A stretch of 64,000 nt of DNA from Chitinophagaceae bacterium (lineage in GTDB: Bacteria; Bacteroidota; Bacteroidia; Chitinophagales; Chitinophagaceae): NCBI GenBank assembly GCA_020403425.1, contig JADBXR010000014.1, positions 29,308-93,307 of the forward strand, written 5' to 3'. The notes beneath the pieces were generated by a model. That model saw only the letters and a list, made by a program, of their open reading frames with translations, had not been told where the DNA came from and searched no databases. Shown piece after piece: positions 53,500 through 63,210 of the stretch (the first letter of the stretch is position 1; each line of letters opens with the position of its first letter). Made by a program: the position numbers and the translations under genes.

Positions 53500-54942
53500 A
53501 TGTTGAGAAAAAATCTACTTGCTGTTTTATCCCTCCTTCTCTCTTCAGCAGGTCTCGCACAAGATGCCAACTACTGGTCAAACGCCTACGGACCCGGAGG
53601 TTTCATGTCGCCCGGCGCGGTTATCGCCAAGAATGGCGACAGCGGTGTTTTGTTTTACAATCCTGCATTGCTGGCATTCAACACCAAGAACGCATCCAAT
53701 ATCAGTGGCAGCATCTACAATTTCCAGACCACCAGGTTCAATGATGGTGCAGGTCTCGGCCTGAGCCTGAAAGCCACATCCACCTATATTCTTCCGGTGA
53801 TCGCCTCCAACACGATCTACCTGAAACTGAAGAAACCCATTACGCTTGCCTATGCCATCATGAATACACCTGTGATGAAATTCAACGCCTCACAAAGAAG
53901 AGATGGCATGGTGAATGTGTTGGATGAATCCCTAAGTGTGGGCAACGAGTTCTATGTGGGACAATATGTCCATTCCAACACAGTAGATGAGACCACAGGA
54001 CTGCTGGCCGTAGGTAAATCCTTCCCCCAAAAACTGGCCATGGGCGTTTCATTCGGTTTCACCAACCGCCGGCAGGAGTTCCATCACAACCTCACACTCA
54101 GCGTACTCAGCAACGACGCTTCAGCCGGGTTGGACCAGCGGCTTGTATCGATAGAAGAATATTACCTCGTGCACAGCAATGTGTTCAACCTGGGCATCAA
54201 GGCCGGACTCTCTTACGAGCTGGCGCCCAAACACCACCTGGGTCTGCTGGTGACCGCACCGTCCATACACCTTTCCTCAAAGGCCGACCTGTTGGTGCAA
54301 TACAGCATCAACAACCTTCCACTGGGTAATAACAAGGAAAAATTCCTGATCGCCAACAGCAAACAGACCAAACTGGCATCCAGGTGGAAGACACCTTTGA
54401 GTATTGCGGGTGGATACACATACGACTATGGCAAGGGCCATTTGTATTTTTCAGCCGAGTACTTTTCGCGCATCGCGGAATACAGTGTCATCACACCGCG
54501 CAACGATTATTTCATCCGCCCCGACACGGGCATCGGCAAAGAGTTCACCTCATCCATGATGCAGCTAAAGAACCTGAACAAGTCGATCCTGAATTTTTCA
54601 GTGGGTGTCAGTTTCCCACTCAGGGAAAGGATCATGGGTTACCTGTCCCTGCGGACCGATTATAATTACTCCGATACTCGTAAATTCCAGAACGAGGACG
54701 GTTATCGCTCCAATACCTCCACCTGGGATATTTACCATATGCAGGTAGGTACCAACTTTAAAAAACGGAAATTCAACCTCAGGGTCGGACTGCTGTTGTC
54801 GTATGGCAGAAAAAGCCAACTGGAACAGATGGTCAACTTTGACGACCCCTCTGTTGAAAACAATCTGGAGGGAAGCCTTAAAAAGATCAGCGCCACCCGT
54901 TTTGCCATGGGTCTGATGCTGGCTTATATACATAACTTCTGA
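53500..54942 (+). CDS. Outer-membrane beta-barrel protein, FadL-like
   Basis: A 480-residue exported protein. The ATG at 53500 (MLRKNLLAVLSL) opens a signal peptide ending GLAQ; a longer in-frame version would precede it with an unlikely extension. The mature protein has GPGGFMSPGAVIAKNGDSGVLF-type and FYNPALLAF strands reminiscent of the OMPP1/FadL N-terminus, then many amphipathic beta strands and a terminal LAYIHNF. It may be a hydrophobic-compound channel or structural barrel. It is divergent from the phosphodiesterase with an 80-base gap. Confidence 0.7.
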   Translation: MLRKNLLAVLSLLLSSAGLAQDANYWSNAYGPGGFMSPGAVIAKNGDSGVLFYNPALLAFNTKNASNISGSIYNFQTTRFNDGAGLGLSLKATSTYILPVIASNTIYLKLKKPITLAYAIMNTPVMKFNASQRRDGMVNVLDESLSVGNEFYVGQYVHSNTVDETTGLLAVGKSFPQKLAMGVSFGFTNRRQEFHHNLTLSVLSNDASAGLDQRLVSIEEYYLVHSNVFNLGIKAGLSYELAPKHHLGLLVTAPSIHLSSKADLLVQYSINNLPLGNNKEKFLIANSKQTKLASRWKTPLSIAGGYTYDYGKGHLYFSAEYFSRIAEYSVITPRNDYFIRPDTGIGKEFTSSMMQLKNLNKSILNFSVGVSFPLRERIMGYLSLRTDYNYSDTRKFQNEDGYRSNTSTWDIYHMQVGTNFKKRKFNLRVGLLLSYGRKSQLEQMVNFDDPSVENNLEGSLKKISATRFAMGLMLAYIHNF

Positions 54943-54970
54943 CAGGACACGTAACAATGAACAGACAATA

Positions 54971-55005
54971 AACAAAGGGCACAGAAATCATCTGCGCCCT
55001 TTGTT
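54971..55005. terminator. Bidirectional terminator between convergent genes
   Basis: AACAAAGGGC (54971-54980) pairs perfectly with GCCCTTTGTT (54996-55005), and the inner CAGA/TCTG extends the stem after one mismatch. T-rich sequence follows on both strands, so it can serve the beta-barrel gene and the serine hydrolase gene. Confidence 0.8.
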
Positions 55006-55035
55006 CTATCTATATCCAAACCAGGCATTCCGGAA

Positions 55036-56265
55036 CTACTGTACGATCAGCCTTGCATTCATGCAGGCTTCGTCCAGCAGGGTGTTCAGCTGTTCTGTTA
55101 TAGTGGCCATTCCACCAGATGTATTCCAGGTATTGGTGAAAGCCACTACGGAAATGTCTACATCCGGGTCGGATACCATCCTGGATAAATATCCTTCATG
55201 TGCACCATTGTGGCCCCAGCCCAGGTTGGGAACGTAAAAGATACCACAGGCATATTTACCCTCGCCAAGTGTTCCCGAAGGATAGACCTTTAATATGTTA
55301 TTCACCGTATTCAGGCTCAGCACACCTTCCCCACGCATGAGCTTTCGGATGAAACGGCAGAGATCATCCGGTGTAGTTACCAGGTTACCTTCGGCAATAT
55401 TGGCCGAGACATTGGAACTGGTACATTCTTTTACAGCTGGCTGATAAAAATAACCTTTTGCGAATGGCATAGGTAATAAACGATCCGTGCCGGTATAGGG
55501 CATGGACGATTGATCAAGACCCATTGGTTTGATGATCCGGTCCGTAACAAACTGGTTGTATCCCATACCGGAAACCCTTTCAATGATTTTTCCCAGAATA
55601 GAGTATCCTGTATTGGAGTACTTATGTTTTACACGCGGTGCGGCATAAGATATCTGGCAGGTAGCTACCACACCCACCAACTCATCAAAATTGAAATTAT
55701 GATCAGGGTCGGTCTCTTCGATAAACTGCAGATAATTCTGTCCTATATACGGCAGATTGGCCGTAACGGTCACCGGTATGGAATCATTGGTAACATCATA
55801 TACACCGGCACTATGCTGCAACAGGTCGCGGATGGTGATCTGGTCCCGGTACGGGATATTATACTGCAGGTTCAGCGGAACATAGGTCATTTTGGTACCT
55901 GGTATGGTATCAATGATCTTTGCATCCACATTCAGTTTACCTTCCTGAGCCAACAGCAGTATAGCGGTTGCCGTAAACGCCTTGGTATTACTGGCCGCCC
56001 GGAAATGTATCTGGTCTGTAGTGCCAGCTTCCATACCGGATGATACAAAATAGGATCCTTTCTTAGAGATGACTTTCAACGCCAGACCACCCGGGTAACC
56101 CGGATATTTGGCCTTATATTTTGTCATCATCAGGTCTACAGAAGACTGTAGTCTTTCCTGTAATAAGGTTTCGGCAGTAGGTTCGGTCAGGGTCTTCTTG
56201 GTACAGGAAAACAACAAAGCCCCCCCGATCAATAATGTGCTGAACAGCACAAAGAACTTTTTCAT
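55036..56265 (-). CDS. Serine hydrolase lipoprotein (class C beta-lactamase/DD-peptidase-like)
   Basis: A 409-residue lipoprotein with lipobox LFSC near residue 21. The catalytic SxxK is SNTK near residue 93, the second motif YSN is in HKYSNTGY near residue 215, and the third, GHNGAHEG, near residue 350. This combination is shared by class C beta-lactamases, esterases and D-Ala-D-Ala carboxypeptidases, so substrate is not decided. An ATGACTTTCGTCAT palindrome lies 85 bases upstream of the start. Confidence 0.85.
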   Translation of the reverse strand: MKKFFVLFSTLLIGGALLFSCTKKTLTEPTAETLLQERLQSSVDLMMTKYKAKYPGYPGGLALKVISKKGSYFVSSGMEAGTTDQIHFRAASNTKAFTATAILLLAQEGKLNVDAKIIDTIPGTKMTYVPLNLQYNIPYRDQITIRDLLQHSAGVYDVTNDSIPVTVTANLPYIGQNYLQFIEETDPDHNFNFDELVGVVATCQISYAAPRVKHKYSNTGYSILGKIIERVSGMGYNQFVTDRIIKPMGLDQSSMPYTGTDRLLPMPFAKGYFYQPAVKECTSSNVSANIAEGNLVTTPDDLCRFIRKLMRGEGVLSLNTVNNILKVYPSGTLGEGKYACGIFYVPNLGWGHNGAHEGYLSRMVSDPDVDISVVAFTNTWNTSGGMATITEQLNTLLDEACMNARLIVQ

Positions 56266-56319
56266 GACACATAGGTTTATAGCAGGATGGCGTCGCTACC
56301 CATTATCCTGTCTGACCTA

Positions 56320-56363
56320 TGAATTTACTTCAGAACTTACCGGAAATCAATGACTTTCGTCAT
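56320..56363 (-). promoter_or_regulatory. Promoter with ATGAC-N4-GTCAT site before the serine hydrolase gene
   Basis: CAATGACTTTCGTCATTG (56348-56365) is a perfect 7-base inverted repeat with a 4-base centre. Its core ATGAC-N4-GTCAT is the same as at ppdK. On the minus strand TAAATTCA at 56327-56320 is a partial -7 box, and the two centres are again exactly 33 bases apart. Confidence 0.45.
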
Positions 56364-56437
56364 TGAATCGGCGCTCCGGATTTAGTAATATTATAGTTTA
56401 TGTACTCCACCGGGCGGGGAAGCGGCCCTTCAAAAAA

Positions 56438-58663
56438 TCAGGGCTGATACAGTTGCTGGATCTTCTTGCGGTTTCCCACGATCCATACGATATCGTCCCA
56501 CTCCAGCCGCGTATGCGATGACGGATTCAGGATCCTTTCACCTTTCCGTTCAATACCCACCACCAGTCCGTCTGTCTTTTCACGGATTCCCGATTCGCGT
56601 ATGGTGAGTCCTTTCAGCCGGGTATGTTCATCTACCAGGATCTTATCCAGTTCCACCAGCTCTTTTTCGTCAGCGGCGCCCTCTTCAAACGGAACGATCA
56701 ACTGGCTGAAAGCCAGTAACTGCTGGTCCGTACCGATCACACCGATATTGTCGAACGGAAAGATCTGTTCGGTCCTGGATGGAGCGAATTTGGCGATATT
56801 ACCCCGCTCAATGAATGCTACATTGATCCCGTATTTTTCACGCCACTGCAATTCTTCCAGGGTCTTGCCGATAAAATCCGCATGCGGACTGATCACATAA
56901 CTGGTGAGATGCGCATCCCAGGGTGACAGATAACTTTTGGTCCTGTTCTTTTCAAGCTCTTCTTTTTCGTGCAGGTTCTGCAGAAAACGGTCCTCGATGC
57001 GGTGATAGAACACCTGTAAACGCTGACGGAAAATGACACCTACGATGATCATCACCAAAAAGGTCCCAGCAATGGTCACCGGCAGACTGAACAGCTGCCG
57101 GAGCAGGAAACCGATCAGCAGTACCGTAATGATGTTGCGGGCGATCTCGATCATCACCAGCGGTCCCTTGCTGTATTTCTGGTCAAGCCACAAAGAGGCA
57201 TACATGCTTTTCTTCATTTTCTTCACAGAGATGCCCCAAATGAAGGGGGCCATCGCGATCAATCCCACCACTGCACAGATGATCTTGGTGGCCAGTGGAT
57301 TCCCGATATAACCATTCAGGAAGGGTTCGGCAAATTTCACGATCAACAGGGTCATGGCGATCATGATAACCCCATTCAGTATGATGGTTTGCAGATAAAA
57401 GCGCAACAGCCTGCGCCAGTTGTTTTCCGTTTTGATGATCTGTGAGCTGCTGCTATAGGTCTCCAGTGAATCGATCCATTTTGGTGGCAGTATCTTCAAA
57501 AGCAGGTTATACAGGGGCTCCGCCAGTTTGATCATATATGGTGTGGTGAATGTGGTGATCACCGAAACACCCACTGCTATTGGATACAGGTAAGAACTGG
57601 TCACATTAAAAGCCACACCCATAGACGCGATGATGAACGAGAACTCGCCGATCTGCGACATACTGGTTCCGGCCTGCACCGCCTGTTTCAGCGAGCGGCC
57701 GGCAAACAGGGCGCCAGTACTTACAAAAATGGTTTTACCCAATATCACCGTAGCCGTTAGGATCAATACCGGACCCGCGTATTCCAGCAGAATCTGCGGA
57801 TCGATCAGCATACCTACCGATACGAAGAAAATAGCGCCGAACAGGTTTTTAACAGAGGTCACCAGGTTCTCGATCTTATGCGACTGCGTGGTCTCAGCCA
57901 GGATGGAACCCATGATAAAAGCGCCGAGGGCTGCAGAAAAACCGAACTGGTCAGCAAGGGCAACCATACCCAGACAAAGACCGATCGATACGATCAATAA
58001 GGTTTCGCTGTTCAGCAGTTTACCCGCGCGCTTAAAAAATGAGGGTAGAAGGAAAATGCCCATCACGAACCACAAACACAGGAAGAAGATCAGTTTCAGC
58101 AATGAGAAAAAAAGTTGCGTCCCTTCAAACTGCTGGCTGACCGAAACGGTGGAAAGCATCACCATCAATAAGATGGCCACCAGGTCCTCTATGACCAACA
58201 CCCCCAGGACCAGTGTGGTAAACTGTTTTGTCTTCAGTCCCAGTTCATCAAAGGCCCGGAAGATGATGGTGGTGGAAGAGATGGCGATAATGCCGCCGAG
58301 AAAGATACTATCCATATTTGACCACCCCAATAACTGGGCGGTCATAAAACCCAGCAGCATCATAAAGCTCAGTTCAGTAACCCCTGTAATGGCAGCAGAA
58401 CCGCCCACTTTCAGCAACTTTTTGAAACTGAACTCCAGACCCAGGGTGAACAGCAGGAATACCACTCCGATCTCGGCCCAGATCTTGATGCCTTCGATGT
58501 CTACGATCGTTGGAAATAATTTAAAGTTAGGTCCTACCAACAGGCCGGCAATGATATAACCCAGTACAACGGGCTGTTTGATGCGCTTAAAGAAAAGGGT
58601 GATCACTCCGGCGGCGCCAAGGATCAATGCAAGGTCCTTTATCAGATTGGGTAAATGCGTCAT
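56438..58663 (-). CDS. Cation:proton antiporter, CPA2/KefB type, with RCK_C domains
   Basis: A 741-residue membrane protein starting at the ATG at 58663 (MTHLPNLIKDL); a much longer in-frame version has no conserved content upstream. Residues 1-400 form the Na+/H+ exchanger fold with about 12 membrane segments (QPVVLGYIIAGLLVGPNF, FLLFTLGLEFSFKKL). Residues 420-570 include further hydrophobic helices. Two C-terminal RCK_C-like regions follow, near 610-670 and 690-741. Ligand-binding RCK_C domains gate K+ or Na+ export in relatives. It is probably used for pH or potassium homeostasis. Confidence 0.85.
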   Translation of the reverse strand: MTHLPNLIKDLALILGAAGVITLFFKRIKQPVVLGYIIAGLLVGPNFKLFPTIVDIEGIKIWAEIGVVFLLFTLGLEFSFKKLLKVGGSAAITGVTELSFMMLLGFMTAQLLGWSNMDSIFLGGIIAISSTTIIFRAFDELGLKTKQFTTLVLGVLVIEDLVAILLMVMLSTVSVSQQFEGTQLFFSLLKLIFFLCLWFVMGIFLLPSFFKRAGKLLNSETLLIVSIGLCLGMVALADQFGFSAALGAFIMGSILAETTQSHKIENLVTSVKNLFGAIFFVSVGMLIDPQILLEYAGPVLILTATVILGKTIFVSTGALFAGRSLKQAVQAGTSMSQIGEFSFIIASMGVAFNVTSSYLYPIAVGVSVITTFTTPYMIKLAEPLYNLLLKILPPKWIDSLETYSSSSQIIKTENNWRRLLRFYLQTIILNGVIMIAMTLLIVKFAEPFLNGYIGNPLATKIICAVVGLIAMAPFIWGISVKKMKKSMYASLWLDQKYSKGPLVMIEIARNIITVLLIGFLLRQLFSLPVTIAGTFLVMIIVGVIFRQRLQVFYHRIEDRFLQNLHEKEELEKNRTKSYLSPWDAHLTSYVISPHADFIGKTLEELQWREKYGINVAFIERGNIAKFAPSRTEQIFPFDNIGVIGTDQQLLAFSQLIVPFEEGAADEKELVELDKILVDEHTRLKGLTIRESGIREKTDGLVVGIERKGERILNPSSHTRLEWDDIVWIVGNRKKIQQLYQP

Positions 58664-58836
58664 TGTGTTTTTTTGATCGATGAGAGAACGCGAATGGCAC
58701 ATCCGGATACAAACCACACCTACCACCTTTACGAAAATACAAATAAGTATCCAGCTATGCCAGCACACAACTGTACAACGATTGGTTAAAAAGGGGTATA
58801 GCCTAATCAAAGCAGCCCGTACGAAAGCAAAAGAAA

Positions 58837-58860
58837 AGAGCCACACGATCGTGTGACTCT
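58837..58860 (-). terminator. Intrinsic terminator of the SusE-like gene
   Basis: AGAG and CTCT flank the palindrome CACACGATCGTGTG, forming a stem with one mismatch. On the minus strand it is followed by TTTTCTTTT. It lies 42 bases after the stop of the SusE-like gene. Confidence 0.8.
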
Positions 58861-58901
58861 GTACCATTTCCTCTTATCATGCAATGTTCACAGCCGGCCT
58901 G

Positions 58902-60044
58902 TCATTCTTTTCCACAGGCAAAAACATTGAACTCCTTGATCAAAGCACATCCATAGTTTCCTGCTGAACTCAGATTCAGATAAATGGTGTAGTAACCGGG
59001 GGTCGTTACTGTAAAATTCTTTCCGATGGCAGAAGGGGTATCGTATCCGTTTTTGATTTCCTTACCCAGCGTCAGTGCGTCATCATCATTGGCCCTGAAC
59101 CGGAATTCGCCGGCCTGCAACGCTAGTGTGATCATGTATTTGCCTGTTGCAGCATCGTATGTCATGACCGGATCTGTTTCACCAGCACAGGTTACAGCGG
59201 TTCCATGGATTCCCCATTTATTGATCCGGGTACAATTCCAGGTATTCTTATTGGTACTGGCTTTAACGAAATAGCGGCCCTCATTGCCGGTCAAGGAAAA
59301 CAGGGTGCCTCCGAAACCGAACTTATTGGCCCCGAGATTGGTGAATGTATTGGTGATCTCCCATTTACATCCTTTCACGAACATGAATTGAGGGTTCTGT
59401 CTGGTGAAGTTGATATATCCTTCATATTCGCCATCGTTTTTCACACTTACGATCTGTGGCGCATTACTCAATTCCCATTCCTGGTAATTACCGGGTAATT
59501 TGATGTATTGCGGATACGCGTATTCTGTGATGGGCTGGTAAGTGGTAATGTCGAGAGACACTGCTTCTGAATACACAAGTACGTCATGGTCCCCATACAG
59601 GTCTGTCGCTTTTACCCTGATCTCCACTTTGGTGCTTTTACCTGTTGGGGCCAACCTGCTCATTTTCTGGTTCAGCTCTTTCACCAGAAAACCTATTGTG
59701 GCATAAGAAGAACTACCCAACTCTATGGGTTCTGAAAAATGAGATTGTACTGCCCCTGCTTCGATGGTATACCGAAGGGGATTGTTTCCGGGCAGAGGCG
59801 TCCAGCTGAAACTGATCGCATTATTCTCGGAACTAGACTGTTGTAGTACGACAGCCTGTACCGACGCCCGAAAGTCTGAGATGGATGTTTCGCCCACCTT
59901 TATTTCGGTATGCGGCACAATGGCGTCAGGTGATTCCACCTGTTTCTGGCAGGCAGTAAGCAGTAAAAAGGCAACTCCGATCAAAAAACAATTGGTTTTT
60001 CCGGGGGCCTGTTTTGATTGGGTTTTGGGGGTAAACAGCCTCAT
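58902..60044 (-). CDS. SusE/SusF-like outer-membrane lipoprotein
   Basis: A 380-residue lipoprotein. The ATG at 60044 (MRLFTPK) is followed by a rather long basic n-region and lipobox LTAC near residue 31. Residues about 45-155 resemble the SusE N-terminal domain, and repeated beta-sandwich modules follow, ending in a starch-binding-like segment (GYYTIYLNLSSAG). Such proteins bind polysaccharide at the cell surface. No SusC or SusD lies beside it in this window, so it is an orphan here. The identity of its glycan is unknown. Confidence 0.75.
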   Translation of the reverse strand: MRLFTPKTQSKQAPGKTNCFLIGVAFLLLTACQKQVESPDAIVPHTEIKVGETSISDFRASVQAVVLQQSSSENNAISFSWTPLPGNNPLRYTIEAGAVQSHFSEPIELGSSSYATIGFLVKELNQKMSRLAPTGKSTKVEIRVKATDLYGDHDVLVYSEAVSLDITTYQPITEYAYPQYIKLPGNYQEWELSNAPQIVSVKNDGEYEGYINFTRQNPQFMFVKGCKWEITNTFTNLGANKFGFGGTLFSLTGNEGRYFVKASTNKNTWNCTRINKWGIHGTAVTCAGETDPVMTYDAATGKYMITLALQAGEFRFRANDDDALTLGKEIKNGYDTPSAIGKNFTVTTPGYYTIYLNLSSAGNYGCALIKEFNVFACGKE

Positions 60045-60572
60045 CAAATACAGTTTTGGTACAGCAAACCATGCATCAACATGCATCATGATTACCGTAC
60101 AAAGGGACGACAGACCCAATGGACTGCGAATAGGGTGTTCTGTGAAAGAATAGTAGGAATGCAGGGCCCGAAAGGGTAAACAGAACACAGAGGCGTATAT
60201 AGATATCGGGAAGATCAATGGGTAAACATCGTATAGAACCCTCCGTAGCCCCGGCAAAAAAAAACGTAGTATAAGAGCTATGTGAACAACACAAAATCAG
60301 CAAAATCCTACATTAGTTGTTGATAATCAACGGTTCACAAAATTTGCATTTTGACGAAAAAGAAGCATTTATTGATACCCGTTAATGTTCTTGCCTCATT
60401 TTATCAATTAACCAGCTAAGACAAGACAGAGGTGCAGAAAAATTCCGGTCCCCCTTCAGGACCAGGACCGACATCGGCCTTTATACGCCTAGCTAGAGGA
60501 AAACGAGCGGTCGGGTGCGGCTACAACACCCATAGAACCCAGAACTACAAAGCCTTTTGCCTAATATTTACA
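60045..60572. other. Intergenic region upstream of the SusE-like gene
   Basis: No gene seen. It includes a 13-base palindrome GTTGATAATCAAC (60319-60331), possibly an operator, and inverted CGGTCC/GGACCG (60446-60470). The promoter of the SusE-like gene should lie in this stretch. Confidence 0.5.
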
Positions 60573-61259
60573 TTACCGAATGCTACTGATACCACCATCC
60601 ACATGAAAAACCTGACCAGTGATCCAGCTGCTTTTATCACTCAACAGGAATGCGGCCGTTGCTGCAATATCGTTGTCGGTACCGATCCTTTTCAATGGAT
60701 GCCGCTGTGCATTCGCTTCCATTTTTTCAGGTGTATTCAGGAACTGATGGGTCAAAGAGGTTTGTGTGATGGAAGGAGCGATACAATTGACCCTGATCGT
60801 TGGAGAAAGTTCTGCAGCAAGCGCCTTGGTCAAACCCTCAACAGCGCCCTTACTGGCACTCACCAGACTGTGAAAATTAAAACCCATTTGTACAGCAACG
60901 GTGCTGAATAATACAATGGAAGCCTGACCGCTTTTTTTCAACGCTGGTAAACAGGCCTGTATGATCCTAACAGCGCCGGCAACCTGCAACTTGTAATCCT
61001 CCACAAATTCAGCCACCGGGATCCTCGAAAATGGTTTCAGGTTAACAGAACCTACACAATAGGCCAGGCCATCCAGCTTATCCGGAACAAAGCTGAGATC
61101 CATATTTTCACCCAGTATATCTAAATAATGAAAAGACAGATTCCCGCTGCCCGACTTCGGGTTCCTGAAATAAGTTCCGATTACATTATTTTCTACAGCC
61201 AGCTGTTCAGACAAGGATTTGCCAATACCACTGGTTCCAACGATAAGATAATTATTCAT
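60573..61259 (-). CDS. Short-chain dehydrogenase/reductase
   Basis: A 228-residue SDR. The cofactor motif is shortened, VGTSGIGKS at residues 7-15, where the usual TGxxxGxG has GTSGIG. The NAG equivalent is AYCVGSVN, the catalytic Ser is in FSTVAVQ and the usual YxxxK Tyr is replaced: the segment reads SLVSASKGA, with Val-Ser before ASK. The C-terminal GQVFHVDGGIS is standard. The missing Tyr means activity cannot be assumed. No operon partner is evident. Confidence 0.82.
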   Translation of the reverse strand: MNNYLIVGTSGIGKSLSEQLAVENNVIGTYFRNPKSGSGNLSFHYLDILGENMDLSFVPDKLDGLAYCVGSVNLKPFSRIPVAEFVEDYKLQVAGAVRIIQACLPALKKSGQASIVLFSTVAVQMGFNFHSLVSASKGAVEGLTKALAAELSPTIRVNCIAPSITQTSLTHQFLNTPEKMEANAQRHPLKRIGTDNDIAATAAFLLSDKSSWITGQVFHVDGGISSIR

Positions 61260-61361
61260 ACGGTTAACAACAACGAAACGATGGGATTGTTATGGTTCGG
61301 ATGAAAATAGGTTCTTGGTACCGGATCGTGCCATCCGATTTGTAAAGGATCCGGGCAAAAG

Positions 61362-61388
61362 AAAGACCCGGATATGACCCAGGTCTTG
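61362..61388 (-). terminator. Intrinsic terminator of the metallophosphoesterase gene
   Basis: AAGACC (61363-61368) pairs with GGTCTT (61382-61387), with further GG/CC pairing inside. On the minus strand it is followed by TCTTTTG. It lies about 110 bases after the stop of the metallophosphoesterase. Confidence 0.6.
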
Positions 61389-61497
61389 TTGATTTTACGT
61401 TGGTATCAATTGAACTGTTTATAAAAATGGTTATAGACCGCGCCAATGGTTCCACTCTTACAACATGTGAAGGATCCATAATTTATCCTCTTTACAC

Positions 61498-63210
61498 CTA
61501 TTTAATAGGTGTTCCCAGGTTGTCCAGTTTAGCACGCATTTCCGGACTAAGTTGCAGAATGAGCTCTGCATTTACTACGCCTGATGGCATTGGCTCCGGT
61601 ACAATATTGAACAGTTGATTGGCAGCAACCGCATAGGATCTTGCTTTTGCGATCAATGACCCATCTTTTGCAATGGGATCCACATCGGTAGCAAAAATGG
61701 AAATGGTTTGATCGCTGTTACGGGTTATCCTGAAACCTCTGAACTGCTGGGGAAATTCCCGCAAAGATGGAGTTTCCACTTCCCAGAATCCGAGTTCGGG
61801 CCTGGTGGGGTCCGGCGATTTTTGAGGGGTGATCACGCTCAGGTGCCTGTGTCCAGATACCCACAAAATAAGGTTGGGATACGTATGCAGTTTTGCCAGC
61901 ATCTCATCTTCGGTCTTGTACGAAGAAGCGCTCCATTTCATGGATTCTCCGATCAATGTTTGCTGAAGTACCACCTTAATTGGAATATGCGCAGCAATGA
62001 TCATGAGTTTGCCTTCGGCCTGCCCCTTATCCAGTTCACTAACCAGCCAATCATAACGCTCCTTATCAACAGATCCTTTGCCATAGCCGTCTGTTACGAT
62101 ACGATCGTCTCTGTTGGTATTGTCGAGTACAATTACCTTCAATGGAAGGTCCGACTTGGGCTCAAATGTATAACTGGCAAATCCGGAAGCGGCGGCTGCA
62201 GGTGTAAAACCATGGCCTGCCGGGGAGCTACTGCTTTTTACAAACGCATCCATGAAATCGTAGCGCGTAATAAACCGTCTGTTCAGATCCGGAGAAACAA
62301 CCGGAGGGGTCGTAAAGTTTCCAACAGGTCCTGCGCCAACAATATCACCAGTAGGGGTTTTGCCATTTATGACGCCCATGTAATAACCCCTGCTACTGAT
62401 ACCGGAGGGATCTTTGAAAATGTTCCCAAGATTCATAACAGTGTTACCGATCATTTTATCTTTTATATACTGATCCGGAGGGAACATGCCCATCCAGAAG
62501 TGATCGTGATTACCAAGTGCCTGGTACCACTTGATAGAAGGGTCAATGCCCTCTGCCTTAAATTCATCCTGATAGTCATTATTGGGTCCGGGGTTGGGAT
62601 CGTCTTTTTCTCCTGAATCAGGGTCAATAAGCTTCCCATCCATTACGTCCACAAACCATTTCAGTTCATTATACTGGGCACTATTCAGGGCGTCGCCAAG
62701 CGAAAGTCCAAAATCATAGGGCCTTATTTTGTGAAGCCGGTTGATGGTAAGAACTGTTGCATCAAGCATATGGGTGGAGTAAAGCATGGCAGGCGAATAA
62801 CCTGAGATAATGCCCCATTTGTACCCATAATAAATGGCCTGTGCCGGTGATTCTTTATCGGTGATATGAATATCTGAAATAGCAAAGAAATTGGCCAGCA
62901 GTGCCGCATTGGTCACAGAATTGCCTGAATAATTCACGGGCATCAGGTCGATCCTTTTTTGATGAGGTACACCCGACCCATATTGCCAGGTGCCATAGCC
63001 ATATTGAGAAAATAAAGCAACATCGTTGGGGGCAATCAGGTGTGGGTAGGTGGGTACCTGGTCGGGAATGATTGTTTGATCAGCTGTTGTTGTAACAGTG
63101 GTTCCAGCTGATTCAATTACGCCAACGTTCTTATTACAGGCGAACAAAAAAGATAAAACCAGTCCAAATAAGTATACTGGAAGATTTTCGGAGATTGATC
63201 TCGTTCTCAT
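61498..63210 (-). CDS. Metallophosphoesterase lipoprotein (TIGR03768-like)
   Basis: A 570-residue lipoprotein with lipobox FLFAC near residue 25. Calcineurin-like metal motifs in order: FAISDIHITD near residue 110, LSLGDALNS near residue 170, ALGNHDHFW near residue 235, IIAAHIP and VSGHRHLS near residues 400-455. The long insertions and the YYGYKWG segment after the first motif fit the family called TIGR03768 or PPA1498-type metallophosphoesterases, as I recall it. Its substrate is unknown. A minus-strand terminator at 63403-63439 insulates its promoter from the right. Confidence 0.8.
   Translation of the reverse strand: MRTRSISENLPVYLFGLVLSFLFACNKNVGVIESAGTTVTTTADQTIIPDQVPTYPHLIAPNDVALFSQYGYGTWQYGSGVPHQKRIDLMPVNYSGNSVTNAALLANFFAISDIHITDKESPAQAIYYGYKWGIISGYSPAMLYSTHMLDATVLTINRLHKIRPYDFGLSLGDALNSAQYNELKWFVDVMDGKLIDPDSGEKDDPNPGPNNDYQDEFKAEGIDPSIKWYQALGNHDHFWMGMFPPDQYIKDKMIGNTVMNLGNIFKDPSGISSRGYYMGVINGKTPTGDIVGAGPVGNFTTPPVVSPDLNRRFITRYDFMDAFVKSSSSPAGHGFTPAAAASGFASYTFEPKSDLPLKVIVLDNTNRDDRIVTDGYGKGSVDKERYDWLVSELDKGQAEGKLMIIAAHIPIKVVLQQTLIGESMKWSASSYKTEDEMLAKLHTYPNLILWVSGHRHLSVITPQKSPDPTRPELGFWEVETPSLREFPQQFRGFRITRNSDQTISIFATDVDPIAKDGSLIAKARSYAVAANQLFNIVPEPMPSGVVNAELILQLSPEMRAKLDNLGTPIK

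Noticed and set aside
57630..58559. A 309-codon plus-strand frame opposite the antiporter gene
   Set aside because: It mirrors the membrane segments of the real gene and encodes a Ser/Thr-rich product without family features.
58664..58867. A 68-residue extension of the antiporter
   Set aside because: The upstream part is Cys-rich and unlike antiporters; the ATG at 58663 starts the first membrane domain directly.
60430..60560. A possible tRNA or structured RNA before the SDR stop
   Set aside because: No cloverleaf, no TTCGA-type arm, and only a weak 6-base inverted repeat.
61708..62616. A 302-codon plus-strand frame opposite the metallophosphoesterase
   Set aside because: The minus-strand gene has all metal-site motifs; the opposite frame has none.
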